Program-made: the position numbers and the translations under genes
Notes under the pieces: model-generated
The model's input: only the letters and a program-made list of their open reading frames with translations
What the model was told of the DNA's origin: nothing
Database searches by the model: none
Origin: Spirodela intermedia
Lineage: Eukaryota; Streptophyta; Magnoliopsida; Alismatales; Araceae
Direction: 5' to 3'
DNA: 64,000 nt
Assembly (NCBI GenBank): GCA_902729315.2
Contig: LR746276.1
Coordinates: forward strand, 3,268,169 to 3,332,168
Part shown: positions 16,601 to 29,100 of the stretch, in pieces
Layout: each line of letters begins with the position of its first letter
Numbering within the stretch: the stretch's first letter is position 1

Positions 16601-19600
16601 TCCCTTCACGTGTTTAACACTAAAATGATGTCAAGTGTTAAAACACGGATAACAATTTCGATAAAAAGTAATCATCACCTTTTGGAGGACATTCATCTTA
16701 AAGAGAGTTATGACAACATATGAGACATTCACTCCAAACAGAAAAGTTAGTAGCTTTTAAACTAGTCTTTAACGAACTAATATGACTTGAGATGATCATA
16801 ACCATAATAACTGGCGGGGTAACAAACTACATATTTGCATCCAGGTTTTCTATCATTGTAAACATCTGTCATGCCATTTATCAGATCAAGGGGGCTGAGA
16901 TAAAATCGATCTCTAGCAATCTATTACCATTTATCTCTGACTTTTTTGGCACACTTTTTTTTTGATGATGGAAATCGCTACAGCAAGTACATTTAATTTA
17001 AGGCACTAACATTTATAGTAACAGAAAACGCACTGGCCTTTAATATGTTGATGAAATTATTTTATATGAATGTATGCACATAAAGTTCTTGATAGGCAGT
17101 GGCTTCTCATGATGTTAGAGATTGTTACAGGACTGAAAAACTGCAAATTTTCCTCTGAGGATATGGGCTCTTCCATTTTTGGATGGGAAGACTGATTCAA
17201 GGATTGAGATTGCATCCTTAGGCAGTTTACTAAAAGGTTGGAAGGAGAGAAAGCAATAGAGTAACTTTTTGTTAATGGCATTAGCAGATATCTATACCAA
17301 GTATTGCGTAATAGAACTTTGGAATTATAGCACCATCTTAATTCTAAAACAGCCTACCTGTGCTGAGACTGTCACCATACCAGATTGCAACTCCAATGCA
17401 AGATCCATCACTTCTCTGACATGAGGATTACTCTCAGGAACCGCCAGATCTGATTCAGCAACATTAGCTACATATATGATAGGTTTCATGGTGAGTAAAC
17501 AGAGCTGCCGCACAGATTCCTTCTCAGCATCTGTTAGAGGGACAGATCTTGCAGGTTTTCCGTCCATAAGAGACTTCTGAATTCTTTCCAATGAAGATCT
17601 TTCTGCTTCCTCCTACGTGGAATATAAGAAAAAAAACAATCATCAGCAGATCGTTTAACTTTGAACCATTGGTTACAGTTCCAGCTTGAAGCATGAGATG
17701 CGTTCTATCTATTATTTTACCTTCAGCTTGGATTGTGAATCCTTTGCTTTCCCTTTCTTGAGCCTTTCTAGTCTTTTTTCAGTCTGAATAATCAATGCAC
17801 ATGGTTAGATTGACTGGAATGTTCAACTCATAACCATTTTTTATTTATAACCATAGATTTATTTATACAGTTACCAATATAGGACTATTGTCAGCACATG
17901 TAACATACTGACCATAGCGTATTATTGTCTGTGGACAAAAATGAGGCAATATGACGGAATCAATGATGCATAAAAAGACTGACTATACCTGATCGAGATC
18001 TGCAAATATCAGTTCTAAGTTAATGACATCAATGTCGGACTTGGGATCAACTCTGCCATTAACATGAACTATGTCATTATCTTCGAAACAACGAACCACC
18101 TGAGAAACTAAAACAATTAACAACGAACCTTGGATCTCCAGCAGTTATACAAATAATTAAAACGATCAATGCTATTATTAACCTCCAGAAATTGATCTGC
18201 AAAAATCTATTAAATTTCTATTACATAACTTTCTGAATTTCACAAATATATAAAACCCATTATCGTTCAGCTTTTTGTAGGACAGAAAACACTAATATGG
18301 GAAGGGCAGAAAAATTAGCAAAAAAAAATTTTTGCAGGTAGTAGATCCATGCAAAGCTATTAAAAATCTACAGGAATAATCCTGGATTGGCTCAAAATTG
18401 CACAAGGGACTTGGGCTAAATCGGTTAATGTTTTTCATGTAGACATTTATCAGAAAACAAGCTCCAGTGTAGAAGCTTGGTTGCGTTCGAATTTTAGTCA
18501 TTTAGTAGCCTGCATTAAAAATAAACCTCTTTGGGAACTACTCTGCCAGAAAAACTGAAATTATATATTTCCTATTCTCATCCTTGACCCACAGATTGTG
18601 TGCTCTCTTCTCTCTGCCCACCAGGTATGCTGGAAACCACTCTGAATTTTTTACAGTCACTAAATCTCTCTCTCTCTCCTCCCCCTCCCCCTCCTTCCGT
18701 AATTCATGTTGGCATAGCTTCCTCTGTTCAGACTCCTCTCCTACTGATCCAGTAATTTTGAATCCCAGGGGCCAATCATGTCAAAAAGCATTGTTCTACA
18801 GGTTCCAATCTTCATTCAACTCACAAGTATCCTATGATATGAATGAGGCACACAAGGTTCCAACTAGGGAAATCCCCAGCAACAAGATTTCAACTTTATC
18901 CAAATTTTATAGAGGCAATACACATGTAAAGTCTTGCACAAGCCATACTTCTTTTGTATGGTATCATACAAGTTACATAAGAGAGTAGAGTCAGACAAGC
19001 CCAATATGGTTTGGCTTCTGGCTGATCCATCCAACCTGAACCAGGCTCCCGAAAGAGTCTCCTACCGTGATAGCCAGTCATATAAAAACAGACACGTAAC
19101 TCAAATTAGTCCATGAGAAGCTTAATGCACCATCTGGAACACACTCGCAATAAAATGAAACTTTCGTCAATTTTCAAGGTGAGAATATTCATTGAGAAAA
19201 AGTCAATGGATACCACTTCAATTATCTGTTGTGTACCATTCAGAGTTACTCACCTATGGATTGTCCACTGCTCGAACATCACTTGTGACCACCAACAGAG
19301 ACATGCTATGACTCCATCCGCAATACCATTGTCTGTGTACCTCTGGTGCTAGCATTTGCGTTTGCACCAAAATGCCACTGTTATTGACTACACCAACGGA
19401 ACCATTTGGGATGTCCAACTTCAAATGTTGATGATAACTTCAACTGCATGTACTACACTGTCCGAAGTTGCAGGCATTGTCATACCAAGGTTTTGGAGAT
19501 ATTTATCTTCATCGTTTCTCTCTATTGAAAAAGAAACGAAACACTCATTCAAATGGATTCCAGACATGAGACATTTGCTGCAAACTGCTTGTATCCCTGG

Positions 19601-21893
19601 GAAACCAGTCACCCACTACTACTTCACACGTTTTAGAACTCAAATCATCCATAACAAACATTTCAGGCATTGGACCCTTTCTTTTCAAGGCGATTGCAAC
19701 AAATTCAGTATGGAAAGAACATACAAGGATATACATGTGCAGACAGCTCTCACGAAAAGCCAGAACCTCAGCCCTATATACAATCAAATAGGAACTCCAA
19801 CCCAAATCTTGTTCCTATGCACTTGAATCGAGTCATCTCCTCATTCATTACAAAGCATCTTGCCTGTTTTTTTATTCTTTATCAAGAGAAAGTTTTTTAC
19901 ACACAGATTAGATTATCCATGCATTATGTTGATTGGGTCCCGGTTCAATTGGGAAATAAAATGTTCAGGTCACTAAATTAAGTGAACCTCGATTGCTTCG
20001 ATATGCAAACACATGAAACAAATTGAACTTATTGAACCTTGCTCTCTTTGAAATATAGATTCAAGAAAAAAACCTTTTTAAAGTAGGAATTCTTGTGACA
20101 TAACAGATTTCATGAAGAATAACACCAACTTCAATGTGAGATAACGAATATACAGTATTTTCACCTCCCAAATGGCAAACATGAGACCACGAGATACATT
20201 TTTTCAAACTAAAAACCTATTACGGTGGCATGGGAGAGCAGTTATTTGCTTTACAACCCAGCAATTAATCGAGAATCTTAACATGAAAATTATCAAAAGT
20301 TGAATGATATGTGCATAATAAAAATATTTAAAAATTGAAACTTTAAGAAAAAGTGTTTGAAAGAAACATATATGAAATATAGGAGATTATTCACATTTTG
20401 ATGACTAAGAAATAAGAGGCGGCAAAAATGTTCCAACTTCTATATCCGAACCTGGAGTATAGAATCAACTTCGCGAATGTGTGAAAGAAATTTATTTCCC
20501 AATCCCTGAAAATTCCAAAGAAAGAATGATTTTGAGGGACTAGAATGTCAAGAACACAAGTTCCGTGATATTATCAAACAGACACCAGCTTTATCTAGAG
20601 CTTTTAATCATTTAACATGCTCAAGAATAATAGATAATGGAAAGAATAGCCCAGTTTTCTTCGACAATTTGCATCAATGATGGTTCACTGTTCCTCAAAA
20701 ACAGAAATATCATATAAGTGGAAGCACATGGTGTGTGTTCTCATTAAAGCCTTGCACAGCTCGCTTTCCTTGCAGATTCTTATTTTAAATTTAATTTTCT
20801 TGATAGGATAGTACTGATAAAAATGTAGTGAAGCATGATAAGCCTCCACTCATTGCAACTAGAATGAGAAAAAAACTGTGAAAAAATCCTGATATTATTC
20901 ATGGTGAACAAGAAGCCCAATTTAAAGGAGGTTCCCCAGGGGAATAAGAAGACAACGAATGAAGAAATATCTAAAATATATAAACACCATGAATAATGGC
21001 ATAAGATACCTCCCCTTGACTCGCTCCCTTTACAAGCCCAGCAATATCGACGAACTCAATAGATGCTGGCACTGCTCGTCGGGACTTGCTTAGATTGGAA
21101 AGCACATTCAATCGTGGGTCCGGCACTGCCACAATTCCAACATTTGGTTCTATTGTGCAGAAAGGAAAATTGGCAGCCTGAGCTTTTCCATTCTCAACCT
21201 GGAAAAAATGATTTGTACGTCCAATTGAACAATCTCGCTAGTATAAATGAAAGAGAATAATTCAAAATCATGACGGGAAAAAGGGTTATAAAATGAGAAC
21301 GATAACTGCACAGGGCAGCCCAACGCACTGGTAAGGAAGAAAAATATGGAAAAAATATACGAGAAAATTCAAATTTAAAACAACAAGTACAAGACGTCAA
21401 CGACGATAAAATGGGCGGAAGACCCAGGCTTTCGATGGGATTACAATAATTTTGCGACAAATACTGATAATTAGCATAGCCCAGATACCACTGAGACAAA
21501 AACAGGATATAAATTATGTTCTTGAGGGGGACAGTGGCGGTTCACCAATATTTTTCCTTCAAATAATAATTCACATTTGAGGAAGGAATTTCTCCCTGTC
21601 AAAGAGATTCATTTTGGTGAATCCAGAACGGCTGATAAGCAAGAGGTTCGAAGTGAGCGAGAGAGAGAAGAAAGAGAACTGACGACGGCGTTGAAGAGGG
21701 TCGATTTTCCAACATTTGGTAGCCCGACGATCCCGGCCCTCAGGCTCATACTTATCCTCGAGGAGTAGGGCCTTCCCCACTGCCATTGCGGAAGCCGAAA
21801 ACAAGAAGAGAGCAGAGGATGGCTCCTGCCTAGCCCTATGAGCTCGGGGACTGGAAGAAGTAGCCGATTCTTGCAAACAAGAACCCTCACCAT
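13665..21893 (-). CDS. Organellar YchF-type ATPase/GTPase (Obg-like)
   Basis: Eleven exons: 21893-21684, 21198-21010, 20505-20452, 18099-17989, 17783-17721, 17612-17358, 15583-15437, 15338-15311, 15181-15111, 13961-13902 and 13733-13665. They join in phase to 418 aa. Residues 1-48 are basic, Ser/Arg-rich and look like an organellar transit peptide. The mature part is the bacterial-type YchF/EngD rather than cytosolic OLA1. It has a P-loop GLPNVGKS at about 57-64, the hydrophobic-substituted switch VDIAGLVKG instead of DxxGQ, and NVAE at about 259-262 where true GTPases have NKxD. That last change is the known basis for ATP preference in this family. A coiled-coil insert ([13 protein letters not shown]) and a C-terminal TGS domain ([11 protein letters not shown] ... 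[10 protein letters not shown]) follow. The first donor is GTCAGT, weak but phase-correct. Introns of 1.8 and 2.4 kb contain no other recognised gene. Likely role: ribosome-associated ATPase in chloroplast or mitochondrion. Confidence 0.95.
19421..19805 (-). other. Unassigned open frames inside YchF intron 3
   Basis: Two overlapping minus-strand frames (19805-19545 and 19612-19421) in different phases read like non-random protein, with stretches such as [18 protein letters not shown] and [20 protein letters not shown] plus-strand frame (19356-19826) covers the same DNA. I recognise no family. It could be a frameshifted gene or transposon fragment captured in the intron, or chance. Confidence 0.2.
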
Positions 21894-22352
21894 TGGCCTT
21901 CCCTGGCCTCTCGCCGCTGGAGCTGGTGCTGAAGGCGGGGTTTGTGGGGATGGAGGGAAACGGAAACGTGTGTGTGGTCAGCTCCACTGATTCGCGAGCG
22001 GCTCACCGTAGTAGGATCGACAGCGTATCTCTTAAATCTGTGAAGTAATCAAAATCATGTTTTTTCTGTTGCATAATTTCTTATAACAGTTCTATTAATT
22101 ATTAAAAAAACCTTTAACTTAGTTTTTAACTAAGTTGTTGCTAGATTGTCAACGATCCCAAGCCTGCGTCCTACGATAAGTGTACGGCACTGATAAATCT
22201 CAGTCCACTATTTGGCAGTTGTTCGGATTTATTTCTAGTTATCAACAAAGGTTGGTCAAGAAAATTTTCGAAGAAGGTATTCCTTATTATTCCGAAAGTA
22301 ATCTAAAAGCAATCAAAATTTCATCACAATCTATTATTTGTAGACCTCTATG

Positions 22353-22389
<37 letters not shown>
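22353..22389. repeat. (TC)n(TA)n microsatellite
   Basis: An uninterrupted TC run (22353-22370) passes directly into a TA run (22371-22389). Confidence 0.9.
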
Positions 22390-22390
<1 letters not shown>

Positions 22391-22698
22391 TATATTTATT
22401 TATTTATAATTTTTTACTTACACACACCGCCTTCAAGAGTTAGTCCTTTTTCTTGTTATCTATTCTTACACTGTTGCCCACATTTTAAGAATTTTCAAAT
22501 CTTATGATTTATTGAGTCGTTTCTCACTTCAATTAATTTTCTCAAAAAGTTATTACAAATATGGCTCCACAACATGCATAGCTATCTTGCAGTGCTTCCA
22601 TTGACCAAATGCAAGATTCTGGCATTTCCATAGTTTTGTCTTTGATTATATGCCTAATTAATAATATCCCAGGAATTATTAGGATAATTACAGCTTCT

Positions 22699-22724
22699 AT
22701 TATTATTATTATTATTATTATTAT
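22699..22724. repeat. (ATT)n microsatellite
   Basis: Eight or more consecutive ATT/TAT units lie in the STR1 upstream region. Confidence 0.9.
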
Positions 22725-23143
22725 GACTATTATTAACAGTAGATTTCCAACAATCATGTCCGTGATGAGCAAAACTTGTTGCAAAAAAAAGTTGACGAAG
22801 GGGTACGCATAGATGCTTACCTAAAAGTACGTTGGCATTGGCCCCGATGCGTATAAGGTCAATGAGGACAGGCCGACCCTCCCAATAAACAGAGGAGGAG
22901 ATTTTCCTCGGTTGAAAAGTTAGATTAATCGAGCAAAAGTTAAATGGGCTGTAAGGCTTTCTGCTGGAGCCAAGTATACTAAGAAGAAGACTCGACGACA
23001 GACGACGACATGTGGTCGGTCCCACGGGGTTTAGAGAACCCCCTGCGACGCCCAGAAAGAGAGGCGAGAGAACTATGGCGTGACTCTCCCTCCTCCGACT
23101 CTACCAGGGGGTTCCCTTTCGTCTGCTAGACCTCGTCCTCTCC

Positions 23144-26100
23144 ATGGCGTCTGCAGCTCTGCGGAGGAGGGCATTCGGGGGCCTTCACGGCGTCGGATCC
23201 TCTCTCTTTCACTCGGTTGCATCTCCGACCTATGGCGCCATCGCGAAGGTTGTCTTGTGCTTCTGTTTTCCTCTTTTGCTGGGATCATCCACCCTTTCAA
23301 GTGCGTTCGGGTATCGCTTTTCGGCTTGGTGGGTGACACGACATTAGTAGGATTGTTGCTGGGCAATCAAGTTTTCATGCCGCTCGTTTGTGTGTTCGTG
23401 TGTTCACGTTATTATCGTTCTCAAGACCTCGCCGATTCTTATCTTTCCTGCCCGATTGTATTTGATTCAAAATGTATTTGTTTATAGGAACCGTATGGCT
23501 GTGGTTCCAGTTTTTCCCTCTTGTCCCTGTTGCGACGTGGATTATTTCGCCATTTATCAACTACTACGTCAAGTGGAACAGAAGCAGCATCTGTAGTACT
23601 ACCAGCTACGACCAGTGAGCCGGTTGTTTCTGTCGATTGGCTCCATGGTTCTCTCAGGGAACCTGATCTCAAGGTGAGATCCCTTTCCGTACCGGTAATG
23701 CCTTGTATTGTCGGGTGTTGCCCCCAAAACCCTCCGCCCCCGTACCAGTCAGTCTGGAAAATAGTTGCCAGTAAAATGATTAAACACGTACTTTACTGTC
23801 AAATATATTCTCCTTTTTTGTCAATCTCCCTATATTTGCACGCCATGGGAGAAATAAACCAATGTATCAAAAATGACCTTCATCGCAAATGAGTTACCTG
23901 ATGCATCCACTAAACTTTGCCACCTCAACGTGTGGTTTAACATTTTCTATTTTTCGAAACATCTATATCCAGTCGAGTCTAACCCGATCCCATTTTTTTA
24001 ATATTTTTCTCTAGTCCTTAAGTGTCTTCACAATTGCACATTATTTGTTGCTGCTACTGTAGCTCGCCCGTCTGCCTCATTATCATCATCTTGATCCACT
24101 TTCTCTGTCGACTTTAGCTGCTTCCACTGTCTTTTTCAGTATTTTTTTTTTAGACCCATACAGTTTTTCAAGTCTTCAGTGGGATATTTTAGTCGTAGTT
24201 TTCTCTTAGCTAGTGCATCTCTTCACTGGTCACTGTGTCAATGAATTTTATCTCGACATGCATAGATTATCTTTAGCTATTCATGATACATAACCTTTTG
24301 AGAAAAAAATTCATTTGAAAGTAGAATGTGGCGAATCCAGTGATTGAGTATTTATTTATCATTATAGGTCAACGACATTGTCTGTTTGAACCTGTAATTT
24401 GTTGGTGTACCTAGTCTCCCCGTTGGTTAAATAGTTTTTGGTGGTTTTTCTTATTCCTCAATATTCGAATAAGTTCTCCAAGTTAGATTTGATCCTTTCC
24501 TCGCTAATATGCATATCTTTTGTTTTATTCTCTATTCAGGTATTGGATGCATCTTGGTACTTGCCGAATGAGCAACGAAATCCGCTCCAAGAGTACCAAG
24601 TATGCAATCTTACTATATTCTTCATTTTTAAATTTTCAGTTGTGTTGACGTTATGCCCTGTCTGTTTTGAAAAAAATAATTGATATATTTTTTTCATGTC
24701 ATGCGTTGTTAATGTTCAACGTATCCTTCCTACATTCTGCAAACAGATCATTTTCTTGTTTCAGTCTGCTCAAGATCCTTACGTTTACTGAGTAGTTTTT
24801 TAATCCTGCCCTTTTGTGTTCCCTATCTTCTCCTTTATTGTTTCAATAAGTACTAAAATCCCTTTTTGCATATTGTTGTTTAGGATCCTTGTATCCCAAA
24901 AAGGTATCGTGAAGTTACTTTTCAGTAAAATAAATGTGGAGCTTTATCTCTTTTTTATTTATAAAAATAATGAGTTAATTCTATCCATAAAATTTGAATG
25001 TTTATATTGTACGTTTCCATTAAAAACTAAAAACTGTATCCAAATTTTTGCTTCTAGTTAAAACTATCTCCCAAATAGGATGGGATGATAAATGTTTAAT
25101 GCTTCTAATTTACCATTGTATTTTGCTCCCCAACTATGTTTCTTTCCGGTGTCACTTTGGTATGGCGATGGTATATTTCTAAAGCTTGTGTAACATGGCT
25201 GAACCAACAATTGTGTTCCTCAGAAAAACGATAGCATGATTTTCTTTTTTCCTGAGATGGTGGAAAACATTTTTCTTGTCCTGGGAATGTACACTTTTTT
25301 TTCATTCGGCTGTTTCAGGTGAACTTCTCTTTCTGCAAAATGTTGGACCACATTACTCGTTGATGATATTATCCGTGCGATCTTTAAAATTTATCTGTTT
25401 AATAATATAATGTTCGTTTAATATGCGAAGTAAAATCGAATAACGAAATTTTATGGGGTGCATTGTTGTATATATGTTCTATTACTTGCTAATAAAATAT
25501 CTGAGGCCACTGTGCTGATAGAGTTTGAACTGGAACATTTTTAATAAAGATGGTCGATTTAGATGTCTAGCTGTTGTGGATTGAATATTTCTGTAAATAC
25601 ACTTGAATTATTATGAACTCAATTTCCCTTTACTATGGAACTCCCTGCAGGTGGCTCATATTCCTGGCGCGCTTTTCTTTGATATCGACGGGATATCAGA
25701 CAAGAATAGTAATGTGAGCTAGAATTTTATGGAGACCTTCAGTCATGCTCTTTACATCAATACTGGTGCTATGTCTCCTTACTGTATTCGTATCTAGGCT
25801 TTCAGGGGGTGCGGTGACTTCAATGTCTCAAATAGCTCTAAATAGGTGTATTATTTGCTCATATATTTACACATATTGATGCTACCTCTTTACTTGACAA
25901 AATCAGACTGAATCTGAACTCAGCTAGATGATGGTCATTACAGTTGTCAACTATATCCTTTACACGCCAGTGTTAGGAACATGGGTAGTTAAGGACATGA
26001 GATAATCCATCCACCAGATTCCAGGTAATGGTCAATCGAAAGACTTATGGTACTAGTTTGGTGATTGTAAACCATTTTCTCGGTAGAGCAGTTTAGGTTC

Positions 26101-29100
26101 ACGTGTTGGTTGAGAAACTGTTAAAAATTCTTTTAGATTTTAGGAAATCCTTCTCTTCTCTGGAAGGAATTGGGCCAAAACTTTTTAGGAAGTCCTTTAG
26201 TCTGATGTGATTTTAGCCTATCAACGTTTGCATTCATTTCTTATTTTCTTGAAGCAACCCCCTTTATTTATTTGTGATCTGAGGTTTATTCTCCTGACAA
26301 TGGTTTTTCATGACTAATTTTGGATTGAAAACTTCCTGGTGAATGAACGTCGTTGATTCTGTGATTTTAGTTTACGATCTATCAAAATTGTGAGTGTTGC
26401 CGTCATGATCCTTTCTGTTAGTCTGACCCCTGCAGAGGCATAGTGGGATAATGTGCCAACTTTTTTATCTAGGTTAGATTGTTCCATATTTTACTTTTAT
26501 TCCATTTATATTTTTCTTAATTACTGGTTCTCTTACAGCTTAGTTCTAGTACATTAAATACATGATATTTGAAACCATACGAGTAAAGGTCCTCAGCATT
26601 TGGTTCCTTAAAAGATGGCATAATCATGCCTATAGAACGGGGAGATAGAGGTGGATGAGTCTTCCTTCTTACTAATATAGCTCTACATGCAGAAAAGTTT
26701 AAGTGGAAGATCTCCACACAGAGCCATCGTATTTGATTGAATGAGACCAAGAGCTTTATGCTTTTCAACGGTTCCTTGTTAGTGACCTTTTGCTGTCATA
26801 AAAAAGTCATTATGATTTTATTTAGGTTGGGAATCAAACAGAATCGAAGAAGCTGCCTGAATGAAATTCTTTTCCAGTAGGCTAGTTGAAAAGTGACAGA
26901 TATTCTTCTGTTTTATTTACAGACATTTATTGCTTTTTGACTACTGGAGATTACAATAAAAAGTCCCCCCCCCCCAAAGCTAATATAGACAATAGTTTTT
27001 TTAATGATCATTGTATTAAAGGTTGTGCCAAACTTCTTTGTAGTTTTTCCAGGGGTTCATATCCTGTGGTTGGATAATTATATTATCGTCAACATCTTGT
27101 CAAAATTGTGGTTAAATTAAACTTTTTTGGTGCTCCCTTCTTAATGTAGCTGCTCCAATAATCACTCTTGTTTACATGATCTGGTTGAACAACAAACTAG
27201 GGGACGGAACTTTAAGACAAAATAAAAGTGTATTCGAAAATCGATTCTATAACATTTCATGCAGAGGTCGCTGGAGCATGTGTAAGAAAAGCTGAAAATA
27301 GCTATTCTTAGAAATGGGGTAAAAGTTGCCTACGTTGTAGGGAACTTCTACAATAGTTAAGATGACATGGAACAGTTAAGATGCATATAAATGGAATTAA
27401 TCTTAGCTTAGGCACCTAAGTAATTACACCGTAGTCTATTTCCTTGCTTACCTATGTCACATTCACAAGGATTACATTAACTTTTTAGTTGTTGGATAGT
27501 GTCCACGTATTGAAACCAAAGTTCAAATCTTTTCTGTGGTATATGCTTTTAGAGTTCTTCTAACCTTTGAGAGATTATGGTGTCCATATCACATAGCCAT
27601 CCATAGGAGGGACTACGATGATTCCTATTCCTCAAAGGTCACAAGGATTTTAAAAATATGGAGCAGGATTTGGAACGAGTTTTAAATATTTGGAGACTGA
27701 TAAAAAAAATCAATGCCAGTTCAGAGGAGGGGATCCCATGACCTTTGCCTATTCTATTCTTCCACAGCTCTGGTAGGTTGTTAGAAGTAAAATTTATTGG
27801 TGGTCCCTTAAACTCTAGACCAGCCCCCCCCAACTATAGATAGCATATGAATAAGTTTGTGACGAGTCATATACCAGAGATTTACTTTGCAAGTTACCGA
27901 ACCATTATCATCATTGTAATGGTCTCCCTTGGGTTATGACCCTGACCTCCTTCCGTGGGCAGAACTAACCTTGAATCATTTTTCTCTAACTGGGATTGAT
28001 CACTGAACGACAATAATTCCACAGGTCATCGCTGAACGGGAAGTGGGACCATTCATGTACCTTTGTTTAGTTTGTATGTTTGCCTGACAATGGACCATTG
28101 TTTCCATGTTATTTGATCACTGATGCACGCCTGCGTATAGTCGATCACAAATTATCCATTTTGAGTAGCGACTTCTTTATTTGTCTCAAGTAACGTAGCC
28201 TTCAATTTGACTTTATTGTTTGAAGCAACATGCATACTGTCTTTAACGTTCACCTGGATTTTTTTGTTTGATCTGTAAGATTTTATTAGATATTTTTCTA
28301 GCTTTTCCTGTGAAAATGACTGTATTGTGTAAAAAAATATGAATCAGTTGCCACACATGTTACCATCAGAGGAAGCCTTTGCTGCGGCTGTATCTGCTCT
28401 TGGAATCTGTAACAAAGATGGGGTGGTAGTTTATGATGGAAAGGGTATCTTTAGCGCAGCTCGTGTATGGTGGTAAGATAATCTATACATGTAAATTATT
28501 CTTCAGATATGATTGTGGAGTTATACTCACCAGGTTTTATAGTGTCTGTTCATTCACTATCAGTACCTCATTTTTTCCCGTGTGATACGCTGACTTTTCG
28601 AGATTTTCTTTCTAAATCTATCAGTTTTCTGTAATCTGGAAACTTTAAGGAGATACGTCATTCTCCTGTTGAAACTTGACTCGATAACTGACGTCTCTAT
28701 GTGGCATTATCAATTTGTCTACCGCAGAGAAGTGATGCCCATTGTGCAGCAAAGGAGTGTAATAATGCATTTTTTTCTTAATTAAATTTCCTTCCTGCCG
28801 GCTTTAACCCTCCAGCTTAAAGAAGAATGTTTGATTGATGGTGTGTGAAATTAAATTACGGGTAAATGACAACTGATTGCCCAATGATTATTGACATATT
28901 TTCTCTTCTGAGTCAAGCTTTAAGTGGGAGATTGACTTGCCATATTGTTTGTTTTCCATGCCTTTATTAGTTTACGAATATATTATTAAATCCCATGAAA
29001 CTGCCTGTATTTTCTTCTGTAGGGCGGAAAGATTATGATTTGAAAATTGGGGATGCCACTTCATGATTACTTCTATGGATAATTAGTTCGTGCGGAATGT

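Larger units (their letters stand above)
21894..23143. promoter_or_regulatory. Divergent intergenic region YchF / STR1
   Basis: This 1.25-kb stretch separates two start codons that point away from each other, so it must contain both promoters. It is AT-rich in the middle with microsatellites (listed separately) and a perfect short hairpin, AACTTAG-TTTTTAA-CTAAGTT, near 22116-22136. I see no convincing TATA box next to either start. Confidence 0.4.
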
